Shown piece after piece: positions 38,106 to 45,048 of a stretch of DNA of 45,048 nucleotides. The first letter of the stretch is position 1. The number at the start of each line of letters is the position of its first letter. The notes beneath the pieces were generated by a model. It was not told where the DNA came from and did no database searches. It was given only the letters and a program-made list of their open reading frames with translations. The DNA is from Tomitella cavernea. Its GTDB lineage: Bacteria > Actinomycetota > Actinomycetes > Mycobacteriales > Mycobacteriaceae. The translations under genes and the position numbers were made by a program. The stretch covers positions 1-45,048 of the forward strand of contig NZ_JAENKO010000038.1 in NCBI RefSeq assembly GCF_016599145.1, in the 5' to 3' direction.

Positions 38106-38113
38106 ATTATCCT
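38106..38113. promoter_or_regulatory. Overlapping divergent -10 boxes
   Basis: GATAAT on the minus strand (38111-38106) lies 6 nt before the YchJ ATG; TATCCT on the plus strand (38108-38113) lies 6 nt before the hydroxy-acid oxidase ATG. The two hexamers share four base pairs, so the promoters cannot both be opened at once. Confidence 0.55.
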
Positions 38114-38119
38114 GCGGGC

Positions 38120-39421
38120 ATGACAGACACAGTTCCCGAGCCCGGGCCGGGCCGCACGCGCCAGAACCGCATCTACCGGGACGGGGTGCTGGGCCGGCGG
38201 CCCGCGATCCCCACCGACTTCGCCGCCCTGGAGAAGGCGGCCCGGCGCAGGATGTCGCGCCGGGCCTGGGCATACGTGGCGGGCGGCGCGGGTGCGGGCA
38301 CCACCATGGACGCCAACCGTGCGGCGTTCGACCGGCATCGGATCGTGCCGCGCCTGCTGCGGGACGTCTCGCGCCGCGACCTGTCGGTGGAGCTGTTCGG
38401 GCGCCGCATCCCGGCCCCGGTGCTGTTCGCCCCGGTGGGCGCCGCCGAGCTGGTGCACCCCGAGGCGGACGTGGCGATCGCGGAGGCGGCGGCCGAGCTG
38501 GGCGTGCCCTACATCTTCTCCAACCAGGGCTGCGCGCCGATGGAGGACGCGGCCGCGGCGAAGGACCGGGCGGCGGGTCCCGGGGGCGCCCCGCACTGGT
38601 TCCAGCTGTACTGGAGCACCGACGAGCAGCTGGTGGACAGCCTCATCGGCCGGGCCGAGCGCAGCGGCGCCGACGCGCTGGTGGTCACCCTGGATACGAC
38701 GATGCTGGGTTGGCGGCCGCAGGACCTCAACATCGGCTCGCTGCCGTTCGCGCGTGGTGAGGGCATCGCGCAGTACACCTCGGACCCGCGGTTCGTGCGC
38801 ATCGTCAAGGACCGGGTGCGCGCCGCGGCCGGGAGCAAGGCCGATGTCGAGGTGACGTGGGGCGCCGTGCGGTCGCTGATCGCGATGAGCCGCCGCTACC
38901 CGGGCGCGCTGGCGGCCAACCTGCGCTCGCCGGAGCCGCGGGCCGCGGTGGAAACGTTCCTCGACATCTACTCGCGGCCGTCGTTGAGCTGGGAAGACAT
39001 CGCGACGCTGCGCGGCCGCACCCGGCTTCCGGTGCTGCTCAAGGGCGTGCTGCATCCGGACGATGCGCGCCGGGCGATGGACGAGGGCCTCGACGGCATC
39101 ATCGTGTCCAACCACGGGGGTCGCCAGGTGGACGGGGCGATCGGGTCGCTCGACGCGCTTGAGGTGATCGCCCCGGTGGTCGACGGGCGGGCGGCCGTGC
39201 TGCTGGACAGCGGGGTGCGCGGCGGTGCCGACGTGTTCAAGGCGCTCGCCCTGGGCGCCGACGCGGTGACCGTCGGCCGCCCGCACCTGTACGGTCTGGC
39301 GCTCGGCGGCCGCGACGGCGCGCGCGACGCGGTGGCGAACATCATCGCCGAGTTCGACCTGACCTTGGGGTTGGCCGGGCTCACGTCGGTGGGGGAGGTC
39401 GCGCGCGATAGCCTTTCCTGA
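38120..39421 (+). CDS. FMN-dependent alpha-hydroxy-acid oxidising enzyme (lactate 2-monooxygenase-like)
   Basis: A 433-residue FMN enzyme of the glycolate/lactate oxidase family. Family marks are the N-terminal RAWAYVAGGAGAGTTMDANR, FAPVGAAELVHPEAD, the LKGVLHPDDARRAMDEGLDG strand with catalytic Lys, the active-site base His332 in SNHGGRQVDG and LLDSGVRGGADVFKALALGA. The length and N-terminal extension are closer to mycobacterial lactate 2-monooxygenase than to short oxidases. The ATG at 38120 follows TATCCT by 6 nt. It is 33 bp upstream of the acetoacetyl-CoA synthetase gene and probably cotranscribed with it. Confidence 0.92.
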   Translation: MTDTVPEPGPGRTRQNRIYRDGVLGRRPAIPTDFAALEKAARRRMSRRAWAYVAGGAGAGTTMDANRAAFDRHRIVPRLLRDVSRRDLSVELFGRRIPAPVLFAPVGAAELVHPEADVAIAEAAAELGVPYIFSNQGCAPMEDAAAAKDRAAGPGGAPHWFQLYWSTDEQLVDSLIGRAERSGADALVVTLDTTMLGWRPQDLNIGSLPFARGEGIAQYTSDPRFVRIVKDRVRAAAGSKADVEVTWGAVRSLIAMSRRYPGALAANLRSPEPRAAVETFLDIYSRPSLSWEDIATLRGRTRLPVLLKGVLHPDDARRAMDEGLDGIIVSNHGGRQVDGAIGSLDALEVIAPVVDGRAAVLLDSGVRGGADVFKALALGADAVTVGRPHLYGLALGGRDGARDAVANIIAEFDLTLGLAGLTSVGEVARDSLS

Positions 39422-39454
39422 GACCCGGACCACAGCGAAGCGAGGGCGGCGAAA

Positions 39455-41476
39455 GTGACGAAGGCGAGCGGGAGCGCGGCGGCGATGCTCTGGGAACCGG
39501 ACGCGGACACGGTGGCGGGCAGCGCGATGGTCGAGTTCGCGGATCTGGTCCGGCAGGAGAATCCGGACGGCCCGGGCGTGCCCACCGACGCCTCCGACTA
39601 CGACCGGCTGTGGCAGTGGTCGACGGCGAATCTGGGCGCGTTCTGGCAGGCCGTGTGGGATTACTTCGACATCGCCTCCGACACCGACCCGGGGCCCGCG
39701 CTGGCCGAGGACCGCATGCCGGGGGCCGTGTGGTTCCCGGATGCGCGCATCAACTACGTCGACCAGGTGTTCCGGCACGGCGCCGCGCAGGACGCCGCCG
39801 GCCGTCCCGCGATTCTCGATCTGGCGGAGGGGCGCGCCGCGCGCGCGGTCACCTGGGCGGAGTTGCGCTCGCGGACGGCTGCGCTGGCGCACACGCTCCG
39901 CGAGGCCGGTGTGCGCCCCGGCGACCGCGTCGTCGGGTACCTGCCGAACATCTCCGAGACGGTGATCGCGTTCCTCGCCGCCGCGAGCGTCGGCGCCGTC
40001 TGGGGTGCGTGCGGCCAGGACTATTCGGCGCCCGCCGCGGTGGACCGGCTGGGGCAGCTGGAGCCGACGGTGCTCGTCACGGCCGACGGGTACGACTACG
40101 GCGGCAAGCCGCGTGATCAGCGTGCCGCGGTGGACGAGCTGCGCGCGGGCCTGCCCGGCCTGACGCTGACGGTGCTGGTGGCGCGCTCCGGCGGCGACGA
40201 GCAGACCGTGGTGGCCTCGCTGGCTCCCGGCGGCGACCAGGTCGTCGGCTGGGCCGCCGCCACCGCGGGGGAGCACGTGTTGGTCACCGAGCGGGTGGCT
40301 TTCGACCATCCGCTGTGGGTGGTGTTCTCCTCGGGCACCACCGGGCTGCCCAAGGGGATCGTGCACGGGCACGGCGGGGTGGTACTCGAGCACCTCAAGG
40401 CGGGCGTGCTGCACTCGGACCTGGGCCCCGGAGAGACGTTCTTCTGGTTCACCTCGCCCAGCTGGATGATGTGGAACTTCCAGGTGGCGGGTCTGCTGGC
40501 GGGCGCCACCATCGTCACCTACGACGGCAGCCCGGCGTATCCCGGCCCGGACGGGCTCTGGCGGATGGCGGCCGAGAACGCGGTGACGTTCCTGGGCACC
40601 AGCCCGGGCTACGTGCTCGCGTGCATCAAGGCGGGCGCGCGTCCCGCGGCCGAGTACGACCTGTCCGCGCTGCGCATGGTGGGCGTGACGGGGGCGACGC
40701 TGCCGGCGTCGTCCGCGGAGTGGCTGCGCGACGAGGTGGGCGCGCGGGTGCAGATCAACTCGATCAGCGGCGGCACGGACGTCGTCACCGCCTTCGTCGG
40801 CGCCGCGCCGAACGTGCCGGTGTGGGCGGGGGAGCTGTCTTGCCGCCTGCTCGGCGTCGCGCTCGCCGCGTTCGACCCCTCGGGCGAGCCGGTGGTCGAC
40901 GAAGTGGGGGAGCTGGTGGTCACTCGGCCGATGCCGTCGATGCCCTTGCGCTTCTGGAACGACCCGGACGGCGCGCGCTACCACGACGCGTACTTCGACA
41001 CCTACCCCGGCGTGTGGCGGCACGGCGACTGGGTGACCGTCACCGAACGGGGCAGCGTGGAGATCCACGGGCGCTCCGATTCCACGCTGAACCGCAACGG
41101 CATCCGAATGGGCAGTGCTGACATCTACCAGGCCGTCGAGTCGATCCCCGAGGTGGCCGAGGCGATGGTGCTGGGCGTGGAGCAGCCGGGCGGCGGATAC
41201 TGGATGCCGCTGTTCGTGGTGTTGCGCGACGGTGCCGAGTTGGACGACGCCCTCGCCGGCCGGATCAAGGCGGCGGTGCGCGACAAAGCGTCGCCGCGGC
41301 ACGTGCCCGACGAGGTCATCGCGGCCCCCGGCGTGCCGCACGCGCGCACCGGCAAAAAGCTCGAGGTGCCGGTGAAGCGGCTGCTGCTGGGCGCCGACCC
41401 GGCCACCGCCGTCGACCGGACCGCGGTGGACGAGCCGGAACTCATCGACTGGTACGCGGCGCACAAGAAGGGGTGA
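39455..41476 (+). CDS. aacS: Acetoacetate--CoA ligase (acetoacetyl-CoA synthetase)
   Basis: A 673-residue adenylate-forming ligase activating acetoacetate (ATP + CoA to acetoacetyl-CoA), of the usual family length (about 650). The N-terminal cap has PGAVWFPDARINYVDQVFRH; the AMP motif is VFSSGTTGLPKGIVHGHGG; GTSPGYVLACIKAG and NSISGGTDVVTAFVG line the acyl pocket; the GDWV hinge is near 525; and the catalytic Lys is at about 634 in RTGKKLEVPVK. The start is GTG 39455, with CGAGGG about 10 nt upstream. It follows the hydroxy-acid oxidase closely. It would feed ketone bodies or polyhydroxybutyrate-type products into acetyl-CoA metabolism. Confidence 0.95.
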   Translation: MTKASGSAAAMLWEPDADTVAGSAMVEFADLVRQENPDGPGVPTDASDYDRLWQWSTANLGAFWQAVWDYFDIASDTDPGPALAEDRMPGAVWFPDARINYVDQVFRHGAAQDAAGRPAILDLAEGRAARAVTWAELRSRTAALAHTLREAGVRPGDRVVGYLPNISETVIAFLAAASVGAVWGACGQDYSAPAAVDRLGQLEPTVLVTADGYDYGGKPRDQRAAVDELRAGLPGLTLTVLVARSGGDEQTVVASLAPGGDQVVGWAAATAGEHVLVTERVAFDHPLWVVFSSGTTGLPKGIVHGHGGVVLEHLKAGVLHSDLGPGETFFWFTSPSWMMWNFQVAGLLAGATIVTYDGSPAYPGPDGLWRMAAENAVTFLGTSPGYVLACIKAGARPAAEYDLSALRMVGVTGATLPASSAEWLRDEVGARVQINSISGGTDVVTAFVGAAPNVPVWAGELSCRLLGVALAAFDPSGEPVVDEVGELVVTRPMPSMPLRFWNDPDGARYHDAYFDTYPGVWRHGDWVTVTERGSVEIHGRSDSTLNRNGIRMGSADIYQAVESIPEVAEAMVLGVEQPGGGYWMPLFVVLRDGAELDDALAGRIKAAVRDKASPRHVPDEVIAAPGVPHARTGKKLEVPVKRLLLGADPATAVDRTAVDEPELIDWYAAHKKG

Positions 41477-41498
41477 CGGGCGCCGCGCGCGGGAGACG

Positions 41499-42830
41499 TC
41501 AGTCGCGGAGCCTTGCGCTCGGGTGGCGGCGGTCGTACGGAGCGCGATCGGGGGGCCGACCGGAACGCGGCCAGTCGAGCAGGCCGTCGTCGACCGCGGG
41601 CAGCCCGTCGTCGGCTGCGGCACCCCCGGATGCGTCCGCAGCGGCGGACGGTCCGCCGCCCTCCCGGGGCGAGGCCTCTCCGGCGCGGCCGGGCGGGCCG
41701 TCTTCGTCGGACTCCGGCGCGGCGGCGCTCACGCCGTGGGTGCTGGACCGCTCGTCTTCGAGCTCGGCCAGTTCGCGTTCGCGCAGGTCACGGTCGGCGG
41801 CGAGGTCTTCGTGGTCCTGGGTGCGGAACAGGACGAGGAAGATGATCCATCCGACGATCGCGACCAGGATGAAGCTGACGATGCGGTAGACGAGCACCGA
41901 GGCCACCGCTTCGCCACCCGTGAGCCCGCCGGCGGTGAGCGCCGCGATCAGTGTGCCCTCTACGAACACGAGCCCGCCGGGCATGCCGGGGATCGCCCCC
42001 ACGGCCTTGGCGGCCGCGTATGCGATGGCCAGCGACGAGATGCTGGGATGCGCGCCCACCGCCCAGCAGGCGAACCCCAGGCAAGCGATGTCCGCGACCC
42101 AGTTGTAGAACGACCAGCCGAAGGCGACCGCGCCGTCCTTGGCGCCCAGCTGGACGTATTTGAGCTGCTCGATGATGCCGCGCCAGCGGTCCATCCCGGT
42201 GGCGCGGGGTTTGCTCCGTGCCCAGTTGAACCAGCGCAGCGCCCACCGGCCGAGGTCTTCGAGCGAATCCGGGTGGTTGGCCACGTACCGGCCCGCGTAC
42301 GCCAGCGCGAACAGTCCGACCACGCTGAACACGGCGGTGAACGGGTTGACCGCCGTGCCGACGAACAGCGCACCACCCACCCCCAGCACGGTGAGGCCCG
42401 CAGCGGCGAGCACACCGGACATCGCGACCTGCCACGACGCCACCACAGGGCTGGCGCCCCACCGGCGGGTGCGCCGGTACGTGAACGCGGTGGAGAACAC
42501 CTGGCCGGCGGGAAGAGTGAGGCTCATCGCGGTGCTGGCGTAGATCACGGCCAGCGACTTGAGCTGGCTGATCTTCACGCCCGCGGCGCCCAGCAGCACC
42601 TTCTGCACACGCCCGAAACTGCTCATCGACGCGGCCTGGGCCAGGATGCATGCGGCCACCCAGCCCCAGTGGATCTCGCTGAGCGCGTGCCAGGAATTGT
42701 TCAGCGACGGCCACAGGTAGAAGCCCTCCGCGGTGAGCAACGCTATGAGCCCGACGCCGAGCACCCACCGTACCCACCAGAACCGGGGGCGCTGCCGGGT
42801 TGCGGGCGCAGCAGAGTCGCGGGCGGGCAT
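41499..42830 (-). CDS. UPF0104 / lysylphosphatidylglycerol synthase-type membrane protein
   Basis: A 443-residue integral membrane protein with the transmembrane part of the LPG synthase/YbhN (UPF0104) family. About eight helices occupy residues 20-340. Family marks are QLKSLAVIYASTAMSLTLPA, VPxxGG-type segments (IPGMPGGLVFVEGTLIAAL) and GGEAVASVLVYRIVSFIL. There is no cytosolic aminoacyl-transferase domain, so it is not itself a lysyl transferase. A polar, acidic and Pro/Gly/Ala-rich C-terminal tail of about 100 residues starts with a coiled-coil-like RDLRERELAELEDER. I chose the second ATG, 42830, because TAGGCT lies 6 nt upstream. It converges on aacS with a 22-bp gap. Confidence 0.9.
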   Translation of the reverse strand: MPARDSAAPATRQRPRFWWVRWVLGVGLIALLTAEGFYLWPSLNNSWHALSEIHWGWVAACILAQAASMSSFGRVQKVLLGAAGVKISQLKSLAVIYASTAMSLTLPAGQVFSTAFTYRRTRRWGASPVVASWQVAMSGVLAAAGLTVLGVGGALFVGTAVNPFTAVFSVVGLFALAYAGRYVANHPDSLEDLGRWALRWFNWARSKPRATGMDRWRGIIEQLKYVQLGAKDGAVAFGWSFYNWVADIACLGFACWAVGAHPSISSLAIAYAAAKAVGAIPGMPGGLVFVEGTLIAALTAGGLTGGEAVASVLVYRIVSFILVAIVGWIIFLVLFRTQDHEDLAADRDLRERELAELEDERSSTHGVSAAAPESDEDGPPGRAGEASPREGGGPSAAADASGGAAADDGLPAVDDGLLDWPRSGRPPDRAPYDRRHPSARLRD

Positions 42831-42836
42831 CATCCC

Positions 42837-42842
42837 AGCCTA
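42837..42842 (-). promoter_or_regulatory. Leaderless -10 box for the UPF0104 gene
   Basis: TAGGCT on the minus strand ends 6 nt before the ATG at 42830 (3 nt before the ATG at 42833). Confidence 0.5.
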
Positions 42843-42955
42843 TCTGCCCGCACTGCAATGCCCGTGTCGCAGGTGGCACCGGCGTGGCCCCGAACGCCTG
42901 CTCGCACGGGGCGGATGAGGGTCATGCCCGCGGCCGTCGTCGGTGCTGCAGCCGC

Positions 42956-44587
42956 TCAACCGGTTTCGCCCGGGTGCGGCCGGTATTGGGGCGCGGTGGC
43001 GGGCCCCGGGTCGTCGTTGTCGGCGACTCTGCCCACCGCAGCGGATCCGCGCGTATCGGCGGATCCGTTCGCGGCGGCGTGCGCGTCCGCCGGGTACGCG
43101 ATCTCGGTCGGCATCCTGCGGCCGCGCAGCACCAGGCTGCGTCCCGCCGTCCAGTGCTTCCGTTCCTCGGCGCAGGCCGCGGTGACGGTGCGCTGCGAGG
43201 CGAACACCCGTGACGGATGGATCTTCGCAAGCTCGGTGAGCCGCGCGGCCTCGTTGACGGCGTCGCCGATCACCGTGTATTCGAGCCGTTCGGCGGCGCC
43301 CACGTTGCCGGCCACGCACACGCCCGACGAGACGCCGATGCCCGCGTCGATCCCGGTGCGTTCCACCAGTTCGGCGCGCATCCGGCGCGCCGCCTGCAGC
43401 GTCGCCGTGCACGGATCCGGCATCTCCAGCGGTGCGCCGAACACGGCGAACACCTCGTCGCCGATGAACTTGTTGATGAAGCCGCCCTGCCGGTGCACCA
43501 CCTCCACGATGACCTCGAAGAAGCGGTTGAGCACGTCGACCACCTCGGTGGGCGGGCGGGCCGCGGCCATGCGGGTGGAGGCGATCATGTCGACGAACAG
43601 CACGGCGACGAAACGTGTCTCCCCGCCGAGCTCGGTGCCGTTCTCCAGCGCCAGCCGCGCGACGTCGTCGCCGACGTGCTTGCCGAACAGCGTGCGCAGC
43701 CTGCGCCGTTCGTCCACCGCGGTCACCATGCGGTTGAAGCCCACCTGCAGCATGCCCAGCTCACTGCCGTCGTAGACGTTGACGCTTGCGCCGCGCACAT
43801 CGTTGCGCACGTCGAGCAGCGCGGCCCGCAGTTGCCGCACCGGATCGGACAGGTGCGCACTTGCGAGCAGCGTGAGCACGAGCGACGTCAGCCCGGTGAG
43901 CACGCACATCGCGATGACGGCCGCGGCGAAGGTGGTGCTGCTCGCGTCGACCCAGCCAGTGAGCTGGCCGATGGCGAGGGTGAGCAAGCCGATGGTGGGC
44001 ACCAGCGTGCCGAGCCCCCAAGTGAGCAGCAAGCGCATGCTGATCGGCGGAGCGTACAGCGGGGCGTACTCGGCGTCGGACAGGGCCCGCGCGGCGACGG
44101 GGCGCAGAATGCGCTCGCCCAGCATGTAGCTGGCACCGAACGTGCCCACCGAGACCAGTGCCAGCACGATGCCGCCGGTGATTGCGAGGTTCGGCGTGTC
44201 CGAGTAGTTGTAGGCGATGAAGGCGACGGCGCCGATCAGCCACACCACCGTGTGCACCAGCGCCTGGCGCAGCGGCAGGAGCATGACGGAGGACTGTTCG
44301 GCGGCGGTGGGAGGGCCTCCGCGTCTACGCCATCGCGCCACCGGGCCCAGCAGCACCACGGCGGTGCCGATGCTGATCACGGCGCCGGCAACGAGATAGA
44401 TCAGTGCGGTGTAGAAGATGACGTCGCCGCGGTTGAGTTTGAGCACGTCCCTCGGGATCGGCAGCACCCAGAGCAGGAGCACCGCGGCGACCACACCCGC
44501 GAAGACGTTCGCAGCGGCCATGCTCGCGATGTAGAGCATCCAACGGTTCTTGACACCGCGGGCGAGGATGTCGCGGAAGGAGGCCAC
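42956..44587 (-). CDS. Class III adenylate cyclase, six-helix membrane type with HAMP domain (second copy)
   Basis: A 543-residue paralogue of the cyclase at 28743-30287, collinear with it over the whole core. Six helices occupy about residues 15-250, HAMP about 250-300 (SAHLSDPVRQLRAALLDV) and the cyclase domain about 310-495. Catalytic positions are complete: Asp residues in VLFVDMIAST (about 329) and NKFIGDEVFAVFG (about 371), Lys in NKFIGD, Thr in YTVIGD (about 437), Asn and Arg in AVNEAARL. A polar tail of about 45 residues follows. The start is GTG 44587 (VASFRDILARG) with TACGGT 6 nt upstream. The longer open frame to 44923 overlaps another gene and is rejected. Confidence 0.94.
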   Translation of the reverse strand: MASFRDILARGVKNRWMLYIASMAAANVFAGVVAAVLLLWVLPIPRDVLKLNRGDVIFYTALIYLVAGAVISIGTAVVLLGPVARWRRRGGPPTAAEQSSVMLLPLRQALVHTVVWLIGAVAFIAYNYSDTPNLAITGGIVLALVSVGTFGASYMLGERILRPVAARALSDAEYAPLYAPPISMRLLLTWGLGTLVPTIGLLTLAIGQLTGWVDASSTTFAAAVIAMCVLTGLTSLVLTLLASAHLSDPVRQLRAALLDVRNDVRGASVNVYDGSELGMLQVGFNRMVTAVDERRRLRTLFGKHVGDDVARLALENGTELGGETRFVAVLFVDMIASTRMAAARPPTEVVDVLNRFFEVIVEVVHRQGGFINKFIGDEVFAVFGAPLEMPDPCTATLQAARRMRAELVERTGIDAGIGVSSGVCVAGNVGAAERLEYTVIGDAVNEAARLTELAKIHPSRVFASQRTVTAACAEERKHWTAGRSLVLRGRRMPTEIAYPADAHAAANGSADTRGSAAVGRVADNDDPGPATAPQYRPHPGETG

Positions 44588-44593
44588 GGACCC

Positions 44594-44599
44594 ACCGTA
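44594..44599 (-). promoter_or_regulatory. Leaderless -10 box for the second adenylate cyclase
   Basis: TACGGT on the minus strand ends 6 nt before the GTG at 44587. Confidence 0.55.
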
Positions 44600-44688
44600 T
44601 CGCCCGGGGGTGCAGCCGGTGGCGGTCGCCACCGCAGGTCGGCCCTGCGACGTGTGCCACGATCCGGCCCGGTGCGGGGCGGCCGAGG

Positions 44689-45048
44689 CTACTTCCGGTG
44701 GCGCCGCAGCAGTTCCTCCACGGTGACCTGGCCGGAGACGTCGGGACGCAGGTGCCTGCCGCCGGTGGCCTCGTCGGATTCGTCCTGCCCGTGCCCCGCC
44801 GATTCCGGTTCCAGCGCAGTGTCTTCGGGCGCTGCATGTGCGCCGGGCCGCTCGCGGGCCGCTCCGGTGCCGGGGTCGCCCCCGTTCGCACGCATGCGCG
44901 GCGCGGTGGGGCGCTCCTCCCACGGGTACCGGGGCCGGGGGGTCTCTGAGCCCGCCGCCGGTGCCGCCGTGCTGCGCCGGGGCGGCTCGGCGCCGGACCG
45001 GTGCGCGGGGTTGGTGGCCGGTGCGGGGGCCGACCCCTGCGCAGGGCC
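44689..45048 (-). CDS. C-terminal part of a Pro/Ala-rich, disordered protein (5' end outside window)
   Basis: The frame is open from the right edge to the stop at 44689-44691 (120 codons including the stop, no interruptions), so this is probably the end of a longer gene. The visible part is low-complexity Pro/Ala/Arg/Gly sequence with one aromatic patch (RPRYPWEERPTAPRMR) and ends in a short hydrophobic-basic motif, GQVTVEELLRRHRK. Such an E/A-LL-RRH helix after a disordered tail looks like a short interaction motif. An ATG at 44895 would make a 68-residue protein, but the open frame beyond it argues for a longer one. Function unknown. Confidence 0.65.
   Translation of the reverse strand, partial: GPAQGSAPAPATNPAHRSGAEPPRRSTAAPAAGSETPRPRYPWEERPTAPRMRANGGDPGTGAARERPGAHAAPEDTALEPESAGHGQDESDEATGGRHLRPDVSGQVTVEELLRRHRK

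Noticed and set aside
38096-41623. A minus-strand open frame of 1,175 codons opposite the hydroxy-acid oxidase and acetoacetyl-CoA synthetase
   Set aside because: Shadow of two well-supported plus-strand enzymes; Arg/His/Gly/Val-rich with no family motif.

Overview
The window is about 45 kb of very GC-rich DNA with dense, short-spaced genes, and it reads as chromosome of a mycolic-acid-type actinobacterium (order Mycobacteriales). The gene families point the same way: an L,D-transpeptidase with a bacterial Ig-like domain, a Zmp1-type M13 peptidase, a single-chain long-chain acyl-CoA carboxylase, F420-dependent enzymes (Ddn-type and luciferase-like), a mycothiol-dependent isomerase-family protein, a cyclopropane/10-methyl fatty acid synthase and two six-helix HAMP adenylate cyclases. 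The genus cannot be fixed from the sequence; a non-Mycobacterium genus such as Tsukamurella, Tomitella, Gordonia or Dietzia fits. I see no transposase, integrase, phage gene, tRNA, rRNA or CRISPR array.

Layout. 1-3264: 5'-truncated L,D-transpeptidase with a strong terminator, then a divergent EamA transporter / LysR pair. 3394-8841: a small protein converging on a leftward run of a Xre regulator, a Ddn-like F420 protein, an SdhL-type shikimate dehydrogenase homologue coupled to zmp1, and a Tat-exported intradiol dioxygenase lipoprotein; an eight-copy 15-bp tandem repeat separates the last two. 9073-17314: an unknown protein, the giant acyl-CoA carboxylase, a 640-bp control region with an array of TACC-N4-GGTA palindromes, and a Cys/Met-metabolism PLP enzyme. 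17448-21330: a PBP-like lipoprotein that lacks its catalytic Ser and Lys, then a divergent LysR / YeiH pair. 21400-25306: a leftward operon (old yellow enzyme, SDR, broken cupin gene, MarR, alpha/beta hydrolase) with two operator-like repeats at its head. 25307-31245: a palindrome-rich gap, a POT peptide transporter, DUF3054 protein, YceI protein, a small basic protein, an adenylate cyclase and an F420-type luciferase-like oxidoreductase. 31448-36022: carotenoid oxygenase, FAD dehydrogenase, mycothiol-dependent family protein, small membrane protein. 36174-45048: fatty-acid methyltransferase, YchJ protein, a 2-hydroxy-acid oxidase and acetoacetyl-CoA synthetase, a UPF0104 membrane protein, a second adenylate cyclase, and the C-terminal part of a disordered protein that runs off the right edge.

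The themes are lipid and carbon metabolism (acyl-CoA carboxylation, fatty acid methylation, acetoacetate and hydroxy-acid use), redox detoxification (OYE, SDR, F420 and FAD enzymes) and envelope maintenance. A recurring feature is that about a dozen genes have a TANNNT -10 hexamer only 6-7 nt before the start codon and no Shine-Dalgarno, as expected for leaderless transcripts. I found no obvious new multi-gene defence or biosynthetic system. The most unusual items are the catalytically dead PBP, the cupin gene with an internal deletion, the two palindrome arrays, and the divergent gene pair with overlapping -10 boxes.
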